From NCBI RefSeq assembly GCF_018324685.1, contig NZ_AP023354.1:1116001-1180000 (forward strand): a stretch of DNA of 64,000 nt, written 5' to 3'. The DNA is from Actinocatenispora sera (GTDB taxonomy: Bacteria > Actinomycetota > Actinomycetes > Mycobacteriales > Micromonosporaceae). Shown one piece after another: positions 1 to 8,584 of this stretch. How positions within the stretch are numbered: position 1 is the first letter of the stretch; the number at the start of each line of letters is the position of its first letter. Under the pieces are notes generated by a model. That model was not told the origin of the DNA. It worked only from the letters and a program-made list of their open reading frames with translations, and did no database searches. A program made the translations under genes and the position numbers.

Positions 1-1
1 C

Positions 2-2950
2 ATCGCGGTCGAACCGCAGCATCCCGCCGACCGCGCCCACCACCCGGCCGGCCCCGCGCGGTACCCGACAGGCACCGCCCAGCACCCAACCGACACCCGG
101 CAGCGCCCGGACAACACCGCCCAGCACCCAACCGGCACCCCGCAGCACCCGACCAGCGCCGCGCAGCACCCGGCTGCTACCGCACCGCATTCAGACGACG
201 CCGCGCAGCGCCCGGCCTACGACGCGATGCACCGCGCCTCCGGCGCCGCGCCGCATCCCGCCGGCCTCACGGAACACCACCTCGCCGGCCCGAGGGGCGC
301 GGACAGCGAGACCGGTTCGGCGTCCGACGGCTCGGCGCGGCATCCGGTCGATCCGGCGACGCAGGGGGCGACCGAAACCACGTGGGCGGCGTCCGCGCTC
401 GACGGCGGGTCCGAGCCGAGCCTGCCCGTACCGACCGATCCGGCGCAGCCGGCCACGCCCGGCGGCGGCGCGGCCGGGCGTGCGGCCACCGGCGATCCGG
501 CAACGCACCACGGCCCCGCCGGGCAGACCCGGCACCAGGCAGGCATCGCAGCGGCCGGGCGCCAGGCCACCGCCGAGCCGGCCGAGCGCACGGACGACAT
601 CGGACCAGCCGCCCAGGTCACCGCAAGGCAGACCCGGAACCCGGCAGGCATCGACGCGGCCAGGGACAAGGCCACCGCCGAGCCGGCCCAGCGCGGGGAC
701 GGCACAGCCGAGCAGCAGATCGTCGCCGGGCAGATCCGGCACCAGGCAGGCATCGCAGCGGCCGGGCACGAGGTCACCGCCGAGCCGGCCCAGCGCAGGG
801 ACGGCATCGACGCAGCACCGCACCAGGGCCCGGCCGGGCAGCCCCGGTACCAGGGAGGCATCGCAGCGACCGGGCAGCAGGTCACCGCCGAGGCAGGCGG
901 GCACCGGCGCGGTACCGGCGCGGTCGACCCGACGACGCAGCCCACCAGCGACGGCGATGCGGGACCGGAGACGACCCAGGATCCGGCGGTGCCCCAGGAG
1001 GTTCCGCTCGGTGACCTGCCGGCGCGACTGCGTGCGCTGGGTGAGTTCGCCGCAGCGACCGGGACGCGGGTGGACGCCGACCGGCTCGCCCCGGTACACG
1101 CGCTGCTGGCCCGCGCCGACGAGCGGCTGGCGCTGTCCGAGCGACACACGGTCGTGGTGCTGGCCGGTACCACCGGGAGCGGGAAGTCGCGGCTGTTCAA
1201 CGCGCTGACCGGGCTGGACCTGTCCCGGGTCGGTGCCCGCCGGCCGACCACCGCCGATCCGCACGCCTGCATCTGGGAACCGGCGGGTACGGGGCCGTTG
1301 CTCGACTGGCTCGGCGTGCCGCCGGAGAACCGTACCGAGCGGGAGAGCGTGCTCGACGGTGACGCGCAGCGGGCGCTGCACGGGCTGGTACTGATCGACA
1401 TGCCCGACTTCGACTCGATCGAGCGCGGGCACCGGCCGATGGTGGAGCGGCTGATCGGCTCCGCCGACATGGTGCTGTGGGTGCTCGACCCGCAGAAGTA
1501 CGCGGATCGCACCGTGCACGAGCGCTACCTGTCGTCGCTGGCGGACCGGGACGCCGCGCTCACCGTCGTCCTGAACCAGGTGGACCGGTTGCCGGAATCC
1601 GATGTCGACCAGCTGGCCGCCGATCTGCGCCGGCTGCTCGCCGAGGACGGCCTGGCCGCCGTGCCGGTGCACCTGGCCTCGGCACGGACCGGTCTCGGCG
1701 TGGCGGCGCTGCGGTCCGCGCTCGCGGACGCGGTCGCCAGCCGGCAGGCCGCGACGGTACGGATAGCGGCCGACCTCACCGCGACCGCCGACGGCCTGGT
1801 CGACCTGACCGACACCGAGCCGCCGGCCGGCGTGGCCGTGGACGAGCTGGCCGATCGGCTGGCCGCGCACGTCGGGGTGGCCGGCCTGGTCGACGCTGCG
1901 GAGCAGGACATGCGCCGCCGCGGCCGGCGGGCGACCGGCTGGCTGTTCGTCCGGCGGGCGCTGGGTGGTCGCAATCCCGACCGCATCCTGGCGCAGGAGC
2001 GCTACGACCTGGAGTGGCTCGACGACACCACACCGGCCGACCCGACCGCGGCCGGCACCGCAGGCGCGATGGCCGGCGTAGCGACCGCAGGGGCAGCAGC
2101 CTCCGGCGGCACCGGAGGCCCCGCGCACGCCGATCGCGGAACCGCCGGCACCGCCGAGCCGCCCGCGGCGAAGGCCGGAGCGGCCAGGACGGCGGGGCCC
2201 GGCACCGGCGCTGCCGGAGCGGCCGACACCCGCGGCGCCCAGGCTGGAAGCGCTCCGGCCGCAGCCGCCAACGCCGGCGCCGGCACGACCGGACCCGCCA
2301 ACTCCGGCGGCGCCCCGGCCGGAGCTGCCGCAGAGCTGGCGGTGGACCGTGGCCCCGCGGTGCGGCCGAGCGGGGCCGGCGGGCGGCACGAGGCGAACGA
2401 CGACGCGACCCGGCCGGTACCGGACCGGGAGGCGCCGCGGCGGATCGGCCTCGGCGGCGTGCTGCGCGCCAGCCTCGGGCCGGTGCTCGAGCGGCTGCCG
2501 GCGCCCTGGCGCGACTCGCTGCGCGCCGTGCTGACCGAGCAGGTACCGACGCTCGCCGGGCGGCTCGCGGCGCTGCCGGCCCAGGCCGCCCGCGGTACCC
2601 GGCCGGCCTGGTGGACGGTGCTCGGTGTGCTGCAGTGGGTCTTCGGGGTCGGCGCGGTGGCCGGCGCCGCCTGGTTGATCGCCGCGGCGGTCTCCGCCTC
2701 GGTACCGGATCCGGGACTGGCGGCGCTGTGGCTGCTGGCCGGCGGCGTGCTCGCCGGCGTACTGGCGTCGCTGGTGGCGGTGCCGCTGGTGCGCCGGGCG
2801 GCGCGGAACGAGCGGTCCGGGGTGGACGCGGCACTGCGCGCCGCGGTCGCCGCCGCCGCGCGCGACTGCGTGCAGGCACCGGTCGAGGGGGAGCTGACCG
2901 CCTATCGCGCCGCGCACGCGGCCCTCGCCGCCGCCCGCGGCCACCGCTGA
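2..2950 (+). CDS. Dynamin-like/YfjP-type membrane GTPase, 5' end outside window
   Basis: The frame is open from base 2, so the start lies upstream of the window; the first ATG (227) is unlikely to be the true start because the QHP-rich repetitive sequence runs through it. The N-terminal third is Pro/Ala/Gly/His low complexity. The G domain follows: G1 GTTGSGKS (about 1166-1189), a G3-like DMPDFD (1397-1414) and G4 NQVD (1574-1585), the NQxD form rather than NKxD. A second Ala-rich linker leads to two C-terminal membrane segments (about 2612-2700 and 2715-2795) and a basic tail. Actinobacteria commonly carry such GTPases as adjacent pairs, so the partner may lie just upstream. Membrane association is inferred from the hydrophobic segments; the cellular role is unknown. 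Confidence 0.8.
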   Translation: MAVEPQHPADRAHHPAGPARYPTGTAQHPTDTRQRPDNTAQHPTGTPQHPTSAAQHPAATAPHSDDAAQRPAYDAMHRASGAAPHPAGLTEHHLAGPRGADSETGSASDGSARHPVDPATQGATETTWAASALDGGSEPSLPVPTDPAQPATPGGGAAGRAATGDPATHHGPAGQTRHQAGIAAAGRQATAEPAERTDDIGPAAQVTARQTRNPAGIDAARDKATAEPAQRGDGTAEQQIVAGQIRHQAGIAAAGHEVTAEPAQRRDGIDAAPHQGPAGQPRYQGGIAATGQQVTAEAGGHRRGTGAVDPTTQPTSDGDAGPETTQDPAVPQEVPLGDLPARLRALGEFAAATGTRVDADRLAPVHALLARADERLALSERHTVVVLAGTTGSGKSRLFNALTGLDLSRVGARRPTTADPHACIWEPAGTGPLLDWLGVPPENRTERESVLDGDAQRALHGLVLIDMPDFDSIERGHRPMVERLIGSADMVLWVLDPQKYADRTVHERYLSSLADRDAALTVVLNQVDRLPESDVDQLAADLRRLLAEDGLAAVPVHLASARTGLGVAALRSALADAVASRQAATVRIAADLTATADGLVDLTDTEPPAGVAVDELADRLAAHVGVAGLVDAAEQDMRRRGRRATGWLFVRRALGGRNPDRILAQERYDLEWLDDTTPADPTAAGTAGAMAGVATAGAAASGGTGGPAHADRGTAGTAEPPAAKAGAARTAGPGTGAAGAADTRGAQAGSAPAAAANAGAGTTGPANSGGAPAGAAAELAVDRGPAVRPSGAGGRHEANDDATRPVPDREAPRRIGLGGVLRASLGPVLERLPAPWRDSLRAVLTEQVPTLAGRLAALPAQAARGTRPAWWTVLGVLQWVFGVGAVAGAAWLIAAAVSASVPDPGLAALWLLAGGVLAGVLASLVAVPLVRRAARNERSGVDAALRAAVAAAARDCVQAPVEGELTAYRAAHAALAAARGHR
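520..905 (+). repeat. In-frame ~105-bp tandem repeats in GTPase N-terminal region
   Basis: Four degenerate copies of a 35-36 residue unit of the form Q(T/I/P)R(H/N/Y)QAGIAAAG..(A/V)TAEPAQR begin near 520, 622, 728 and 836. Spacing is always a multiple of three, so the frame is kept. The repeats lie before the G domain and look like an expanded disordered linker. Confidence 0.75.
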
Positions 2951-3110
2951 GCACCGCCGCCCCAAAGGGTGCCGGTGAGCACCCGCCGCCCGAAGCCACT
3001 GCCGAGCACCGCCGCCTGCGGGCGCTGGTGAGCATCGTCGCCCGAAGCCACCGCTGAGTACCGCCGCCGGCCGCCGCCGCTGAGCGGCGCGGTCCCGGGG
3101 CCGCGCCGCT
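2951..3110. repeat. Degenerate ~27-bp tandem repeat after the GTPase stop codon
   Basis: About five diverged copies of a unit resembling GAGCACCGCCGCCCGAAGCC follow the stop codon directly. The first copy overlaps the last codons of the GTPase gene. The stretch has no convincing ORF. It looks like decayed slippage duplication of the gene's 3' end. Confidence 0.6.
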
Positions 3111-3180
3111 CGGCCGCGTTCGGCGGCGCCGCTCGACGACGGTGCGGGGGTACCGGCGCGGGTGCACGTAGGCTGGGCGG

Positions 3181-4350
3181 ATGTCCGTCTCGGGGAAGCA
3201 GCAGGAATTCTTCGCGCCGATCCTGGCCGCGTGCGCGCCGATCGCCGCCGTGGACACCGCATTGGACGCCGAGTTCGCGGTCTCCGCGCTGCTCGGCGGG
3301 GCGTACGCGGCGGCCGACGAGCAGCGTGCCGCCGCGGTCGCCCGGTTCGCCGAGGACCTGGTAGAGGTGCTGGACGGTCGGGAGGACGCGCTGGCCGGTG
3401 CGCTGCTGGCCGGGCTGGCCGGGGTGGCGCCGGCCGAGGTGGCCGATCGTGCCCGGGCCGCGTCGAACGCCGGGACCCAGCCGGTCTGGGCCGCCGAGAT
3501 CGGTACCGCCCGGTGCACGGACGCCTGGGCGATGAGCGACGTCTACGGCGATCAGACGGAGTTCGTCCTGGTCTTCGAGTTCTCGGACCGGGATCGTGGC
3601 GGCGCACCGCACGCCTGCTGCGTGTTGACCGACGCGAATCTCGGCGTGGTGAAGGACTGCTGGACCTCCACCGAACCCGAGCGGGTGCTGGCGGACTGCC
3701 GGCGCAGCGCGGCGAGCAACGACGACCTGCAGCTCGCCGAGGTCGCACCGAGTACCGCCCGGGCCGCGATCGAGCCGCTGCTTGCCCGCACCGACGAGCT
3801 GCTCGAACTGCCCGACTCGACCGAGTTCGCCGAGGACCGGGCGTTGCTGCTGGCCCGGCTGGCCACGCTGCCGACCGCGTCGGCCGAGGACGCCGGCGCC
3901 GGCGTCGATCCGGTGGCGGAGTTCCTGGCCGCGCCGGAGGCGGAGATCGACGACGCGCCGGACGGCGTGGTCGAGGCGTGCGCCCGGCTGATCGCCGAGT
4001 ACGCGGCGGCCGACCCGTACCGGTGGAGCCCGACCGCGGCCGAACGGTTCCTGGTCGACTGGGTACCGACCTCGGCAGTGCTGGACCCCGAGTGCGTCGA
4101 CTGGCTGCCCACCGTGCTGCTGGCCTTCGTCACGTACGCCGGGCGACGGCGCGGCCTGCCGGAGGACGCCGTGATGGCGACCCAGGAGGCCATCCGCGAA
4201 GACCTGGACGACTTCGCCGCCGCGATGGCGGACACGGCCGGCAACGCGGTCACCGCCGCGCAGGTGGCGCGGGCGATGCTCACCGACGGCGTCGACCCCA
4301 CCGATCAGAACGCCGTGCGTACCTGGCTGGCCAGCAACCTGCCCCGCTGA
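3181..4350 (+). CDS. Conserved hypothetical actinobacterial protein, 389 aa
   Basis: I do not recognise a named family. The protein is acidic and Ala-rich, with no signal peptide and no membrane segment, so it is probably cytoplasmic and mostly helical. The central block (about residues 100-165, containing GDQTEFVLVFEFSD and HACCVLTDANLG) looks like a small alpha/beta domain, and the C-terminal half is helical. The start is supported by a leaderless arrangement: TAGGCT at 3169-3174 and then six bases before ATG. It follows the GTPase gene on the same strand but has its own promoter-like signal. Confidence 0.7.
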   Translation: MSVSGKQQEFFAPILAACAPIAAVDTALDAEFAVSALLGGAYAAADEQRAAAVARFAEDLVEVLDGREDALAGALLAGLAGVAPAEVADRARAASNAGTQPVWAAEIGTARCTDAWAMSDVYGDQTEFVLVFEFSDRDRGGAPHACCVLTDANLGVVKDCWTSTEPERVLADCRRSAASNDDLQLAEVAPSTARAAIEPLLARTDELLELPDSTEFAEDRALLLARLATLPTASAEDAGAGVDPVAEFLAAPEAEIDDAPDGVVEACARLIAEYAAADPYRWSPTAAERFLVDWVPTSAVLDPECVDWLPTVLLAFVTYAGRRRGLPEDAVMATQEAIREDLDDFAAAMADTAGNAVTAAQVARAMLTDGVDPTDQNAVRTWLASNLPR

Positions 4351-4490
4351 CGCGACCAGGCACCACCCGCGTCCGACCAGAACGCCGTCCCCTGCCTGGC
4401 CGCAATCCGCCCCGACACGACCGGGCGCGCATCGACATCCGGTCAGAACATCGTCGCCACCTGCCTGGCCGGCAACCGCTCCGGGCAGCG
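4351..4490. repeat. Two decayed copies of the preceding gene's 3' end
   Basis: The coding end around 4300-4350 (DPTDQNAVRTWLASNLPR) is echoed by two imperfect copies after the stop codon, near 4370-4415 and 4440-4485. Both keep a CAGAAC..CGT...CTGCCTGGCC core but neither stays in an open frame. This region separates the gene from the convergent gene ending at 4556. Confidence 0.55.
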
Positions 4491-4555
4491 GGTTCGCACC
4501 GGCATCGAGCGGGCGCGGGCGGTCAGCGTGGGCTGTGGTCGCTGGGGCCGATCCC

Positions 4556-6766
4556 CTAGGGTCTGTGCCCCGGGGCGGCCGGCCCACTGGTAACAGCAGT
4601 CGGGGGTTGTTCGGCGCTCGGCCGGTGGGCGGCGTCCGGCTGGCTCGGCGCGGTGGGCTGGTGTGCCGGTTCCGACCGGGTCGTCGGTGGGGTCACCGTC
4701 GCCGGCTGACGGCCGGCGGTACCGACGCCATCGTTGCTCGCCGCCGCGCCCGCCTGGTCGCCCGCCGTACTCTCGGGCGCCCTGGCCGCGGTGTGCTGTT
4801 GACCGCCGGTGGCCGAGCTCCCGGCACCGGCGTCGCCGCCCGGCACCGACGCCTCGCGGCCGCCGGCGCCGTTGCCGCCGCTGCCGCCGGGCATCGACGC
4901 CTGGCTGCCACCGCTGTCGCGGTCGTAGCCGCTCCCGCCGCCGCTGTTGCTGCCGTCTCCGGGGTGTGCACCGGTCCGCGTCGTGGCCGCGCCGGGCCGG
5001 GTCGCGGCCGTCGCTCCGGCCGGGGCCGTGGCGCCCGCGCCCGCGCCGGCACGGGGCGGCGCGGCGTCCGCCCCGTTGCCGGCGACGGCGGCCGGTCCGC
5101 TCGCGGCACCGTCCACGGCGCCCCGGGCGGCATTCGTACCGCCGGCCCCGGTGGCGTTCCCGGCGAACGGGCTGGCGCCGGCGAGCGCCGGGGCGGCGGG
5201 TGAGTCGTCGAGAGCCGGCCCCGCAGTGCGGGAGCCGCCCGGTGACGTGACCGTGGCCGGGCCCGTGGTCGCCGACCGGGTGACCGCGGGCGGCTGCACG
5301 ACGGCCGGCGAGGTCGGCTGCGACGAATCGGTGGCCGCCGGAGCCGCGGTGGCACCGAGCGCAGCCGGCGTCGCGGTGCCCCACGGAGCCGCGGTGGCAC
5401 CGGGCGCAGCTGTAGGTGCGGTGCCCCACGGAGCTGTGGTGGCGCCGAGCGCAGACGGCGTCGCGGCGGCCCGCGGAGCCGCGGTGGCGCCGGACGCGAT
5501 GGCAGCCGGGGCAGGGGCCGCCGGCGCGATGACGCCGGGCGCGGCGGCTCCCGGCGCGGCGGCCCGGGTCTCGGCGGTCGCGGGTCCGGCGAGTTTCGGC
5601 GAGGTCGCCGCGGGCGTGCTGGCGGCCGGCGCGGACAGGGTCCATGCGGCGCCGGACGGGTCCAGCACGGTCCAGGTCGCGCCGCCCGGGTCGGTGCCGG
5701 CGGGGCCGGTCGGCGCGGCGGGCCGCGCCGCGAACCAGGTGGGGTCGGTCTGGCTGGCCGCCGGCGCCGCACTGCGGGCGCCGGTGCGCGCCGGGCCGTC
5801 GTCGCCGGCGGGGAGCAGGGACACCGGGGTGGCGCGGTTGCCGCTGAGTACGAATCCGGTCAGCGCGACGGGTTCGGGGCCGGGCTGCCCGCCGGTCCGG
5901 GCCGCCGGCGCCAGCGGGGCGAACACGATCGGCCCCGCGGTCTGCGGCGCCGGGGCCACGGTGATCGGGCCGGCGGTGTGCCCGATGGGCGTCACCGGCC
6001 CGAACACGATCGGCAGGGTGGCGGCCTGCGTCAGCGGCGGCAGCACGATCCGGAGGCCGTCGTACCGGATGATCGTGGTGCCGTCGGGGCCGGGTTCGAC
6101 GACGGGCTGGCGGGGACCGGTCGGAGCGGTGCGGTCGCTGTGGTCGCTCTCCCGCTCCCGGTCGGTCGGTGAGCCGGCACGCCGTCCGTGCTCGTCGCGG
6201 CGGTCGTGGGCGCCCCTACCGTCGGGCCGCGCCGCCCCACCGTGGTGGGTGCGGCCGCGCGCGTCGCCGTGCCCGGACGGGGCGGTGGCGCCGTCGTGAT
6301 CGGGTGCGGCGCCGGAGTCACCGTGGGGTTGCGTCGGGTCGGCGCCCTTGGCGTCGGGGTCGGGTACGACGACGGGCGCGTTGCCGGGGCTCTTGAGGAA
6401 CGGTGTGGTCTCGGCGAGCGGCGCGCTGCGCAGCCGGTCGGCGCCGGCGGCCATCAGCACGGTCGAGGCGGCGACGGTGACGGCGACGAGGCTCACCAGC
6501 ACGAGGGTGATCTTGCGGCCGGCGATCGTGCGGGCGGCGGCCCGGTACCGAGCCCGCAACCCCGCGGCGATCCGCCCCATCAATCCGGAAATATGGGCAC
6601 GCAGACCGCCGGCCAGGGCCGGGGTTCCGTTGCCGCGCACAAGGTGCGGCGTCTCGGTCCGCTCGGCCACGCCGTGCAGGTTAGTCCCCTCGGCACCTGC
6701 CCCGGCAGCCCCGGAACGGCCATTCGTCGCGGGACGCGCGTCGGAAGTGGTGACGGTCACTCGCAT
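4556..6766 (-). CDS. Single-pass membrane protein with long Ala/Pro/Thr-rich exterior, 736 aa
   Basis: No family recognised. The N-terminal ~85 residues are basic and probably cytoplasmic. One membrane segment follows (about residues 86-108, ITLVLVSLVAVTVAAS). The remaining 620 residues are low complexity (Ala, Pro, Thr, Gly), with a His/Arg/Asp-rich patch near residues 150-215 and a more ordered stretch near 225-300 containing TTIIRYDGLRIVLPPL. The start is well supported by the Shine-Dalgarno AGGAGGCG at 6773-6780. The opposite strand also holds a long open frame, but it lacks a comparable start signal and membrane topology. A surface-exposed or wall-spanning role is an inference. Confidence 0.6.
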   Translation of the reverse strand: MRVTVTTSDARPATNGRSGAAGAGAEGTNLHGVAERTETPHLVRGNGTPALAGGLRAHISGLMGRIAAGLRARYRAAARTIAGRKITLVLVSLVAVTVAASTVLMAAGADRLRSAPLAETTPFLKSPGNAPVVVPDPDAKGADPTQPHGDSGAAPDHDGATAPSGHGDARGRTHHGGAARPDGRGAHDRRDEHGRRAGSPTDRERESDHSDRTAPTGPRQPVVEPGPDGTTIIRYDGLRIVLPPLTQAATLPIVFGPVTPIGHTAGPITVAPAPQTAGPIVFAPLAPAARTGGQPGPEPVALTGFVLSGNRATPVSLLPAGDDGPARTGARSAAPAASQTDPTWFAARPAAPTGPAGTDPGGATWTVLDPSGAAWTLSAPAASTPAATSPKLAGPATAETRAAAPGAAAPGVIAPAAPAPAAIASGATAAPRAAATPSALGATTAPWGTAPTAAPGATAAPWGTATPAALGATAAPAATDSSQPTSPAVVQPPAVTRSATTGPATVTSPGGSRTAGPALDDSPAAPALAGASPFAGNATGAGGTNAARGAVDGAASGPAAVAGNGADAAPPRAGAGAGATAPAGATAATRPGAATTRTGAHPGDGSNSGGGSGYDRDSGGSQASMPGGSGGNGAGGREASVPGGDAGAGSSATGGQQHTAARAPESTAGDQAGAAASNDGVGTAGRQPATVTPPTTRSEPAHQPTAPSQPDAAHRPSAEQPPTAVTSGPAAPGHRP
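5343..5500 (-). repeat. In-frame 45-bp repeats in membrane protein
   Basis: Just over three copies of a 45-bp (15-residue) unit encode variants of GATAAPWGTATPAAL. Clear anchors are the GTGCCCCACGGAG blocks at 5376 and 5421. The 45-bp length matches the repeat found in pxpC at 16155, although the sequences differ. Confidence 0.65.
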
Positions 6767-7381
6767 ACCGTTCGCCTCCTCGCCTCCGTACCGTGTCCGC
6801 GCCGTGCCGGAGCGCCGTCGAGCGGTGCGAGCAAGGTGCCTCGCTGTGCCGTACGTCGGCTAGGACCGGTACGAGCGGCTACTCCCGTTCCTGCCGCGCT
6901 ACCGGAGTATTGTTGCACTTCGTGAGCTCTGTGTATACACACAGTTGTTTTCCCTGTACGCAGCGCCCTCCCGCACCGCCCCGGCCCTGAACGCTGGTAA
7001 AGGCTGGTTACGGTCGCGTAGGTTCCCGGTGGACCCCTGGAGAGCCGCGCCTGGGCGACGGTTCGCCGCTGCGACAGGCACGAGCGCGGGGGTCGCGGGG
7101 CCGCCCCACAGCCGACCGGCTGGTGCCCTCGCGACCACCGGAGCCCGTACGATGGCGGCACGGGATGTGGCGGCCATCACCCTCGATGGACTCGCATCCG
7201 AGCTGACATGCTGTTGGGCAATCGGCAACGGGGCCGATGATCGCGCACACCCGCGATCCGGCCCCTGCGCCGACGCTCCCGCCGGGCGAACCCCCAACCG
7301 GGGTCCGCGCGGCACGACGGAGACGCCGACCGGTGCGGTAACCCCACACCGGCGGCGCAAGCAGAGGGAGAGGGATCGGAC
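6767..7381. other. 615-bp divergent intergenic region
   Basis: This non-coding region lies between the divergent membrane protein gene and the 2-oxoacid dehydrogenase operon. It contains the perfect palindrome at 6930-6941. A TTGCAC (6913-6918) followed after 17 bp by TACACA (6936-6941) could form a rightward promoter overlapping that palindrome, which would give a leader of about 430 nt. I could not recognise a known riboswitch in that leader. A purine-rich Shine-Dalgarno (GGGAGAGGGA) precedes the 7382 start. Confidence 0.5.
6930..6941. promoter_or_regulatory. Perfect palindrome TGTGTATACACA, candidate operator
   Basis: A 12-bp perfect palindrome lies in unusually AT-rich sequence for this genome and overlaps a possible -10 element for the dehydrogenase operon. 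The TGTATACA core resembles operators of several GntR-family repressors. No adjacent regulator gene was found, so the ligand and regulator are unknown. Confidence 0.45.
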
Positions 7382-8584
7382 ATGGGTGACAAGCCCGCGA
7401 CGAAGGGGCGGCCCGCCACCAAGGCCCGGTCCGGTGCCCGGCGGTCACGCCCGGCACCGACACCAGCCGAGGAGGCGGCGCTCCAGGGGTCCGTGCCGGA
7501 GCCGGAGTTCGTACAGCTGCTCACCCCGGACGGGGAGCGGGTCGAGCACCCGGACTACTCGGTCGACTTCACCGACGAGCAGCTGCAGGGGCTCTACCGC
7601 GACCTGGTGATCGTGCGGCGGCTCGACCTGGAGTCGACCGCGCTGCAGCGCCAGGGGCACCTGGCGATCTGGGCCAGCCTGGAAGGCCAGGAGGCGGCGC
7701 AGATCGGCTCCGGCCGGGCGCTGCGCAAGCAGGACATGGCGTTCCCGACGTACCGCGAGCACGGCGTGCTGTGGTGCCGGGGCGTCGACCCGACCGCGCC
7801 GCACGGGCTGTTCCGCGGCAACGACCACGGTGACTGGGATCCGGCCGAGCACAACGCCAACCTGTACACGCTGGTCATCGGCGCGCAGACGCTGCACGCG
7901 GTGGGCTACGCGATGGGCATCAACTACGACGGCAAGGTGGGCACCGACGACGGCGAGGCCGCCATCGTCTACTTCGGCGACGGGGCGTCCAGCCAGGGCG
8001 ACGTGCACGAGGCGTGCGTGTTCGCCGGCGTTTACCACGCGCCGGTCGTGTTCTTCTGCCAGAACAACCAGTACGCGATCTCCGAGCCGGTCGAGCGGCA
8101 GACCCGCACCCCGATCTACCAGCGCGCGGCCGGGTACGGCTTCCCCGGCGTGCGGGTGGACGGCAACGACGTGCTGGCCTGCTACGCGGTCGCCCGCCAC
8201 GCGCTGGACCAGGCCCGGCACGGCCAGGGCCCCACGCTGATCGAGGCCTACACGTACCGGATGGGTGCGCACACCACGACCGACGACCCGACCCGGTACC
8301 GCACCGGCAGCGAGGTCGAGTCGTGGAAGCAGCGCGATCCGATCTCCCGGATGCGCAGCTACCTGACGAAGGCGGGCATCGGCGACGACGACTTCTTCGC
8401 CTCGGTCGACGCGGACGCGGACCGCATCACCGGCCGGCTGCGCGAGTTCGTGATCGGCATGCCCGACCCGGACCCGAGCCGGCTGTTCGAGCACGTGTAC
8501 GCGGAGGAGTCGCCGCTGCAGGACGCCGAGCGCGCCTGGTTCGAGCAGTACCAGAGCAGTTTCGTCGGGGAGGGGGCGCACTGA
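7382..8584 (+). CDS. 2-oxoacid dehydrogenase E1 alpha subunit (branched-chain/pyruvate type)
   Basis: This is the thiamine diphosphate-dependent E1 alpha subunit, which with E1 beta decarboxylates a 2-oxoacid and reductively acylates the lipoyl group of E2. The TPP motif is clear: GDG at residues 199-201, then 26 residues to NN at 228-229. The first ~30 residues are a basic, Lys/Arg/Ala-rich extension typical of actinobacterial homologues. Length (400 aa) is normal. The start has a good Shine-Dalgarno. The stop overlaps the next start (TGATG at 8582-8586), indicating translational coupling. Substrate cannot be settled from sequence; branched-chain 2-oxoacids are common for this three-gene layout, pyruvate is the alternative. 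Confidence 0.92.
   Translation: MGDKPATKGRPATKARSGARRSRPAPTPAEEAALQGSVPEPEFVQLLTPDGERVEHPDYSVDFTDEQLQGLYRDLVIVRRLDLESTALQRQGHLAIWASLEGQEAAQIGSGRALRKQDMAFPTYREHGVLWCRGVDPTAPHGLFRGNDHGDWDPAEHNANLYTLVIGAQTLHAVGYAMGINYDGKVGTDDGEAAIVYFGDGASSQGDVHEACVFAGVYHAPVVFFCQNNQYAISEPVERQTRTPIYQRAAGYGFPGVRVDGNDVLACYAVARHALDQARHGQGPTLIEAYTYRMGAHTTTDDPTRYRTGSEVESWKQRDPISRMRSYLTKAGIGDDDFFASVDADADRITGRLREFVIGMPDPDPSRLFEHVYAEESPLQDAERAWFEQYQSSFVGEGAH

Noticed and set aside
191-3748. Giant minus-strand open frame opposite the GTPase
   Set aside because: It is Arg/Pro-rich shadow sequence with no recognisable domain, while the plus strand has complete GTPase motifs.
4947-6299. Plus-strand open frame opposite the Ala/Pro-rich membrane protein
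   Set aside because: No Shine-Dalgarno and no topology; the minus strand has a perfect AGGAGG and a clear membrane segment.
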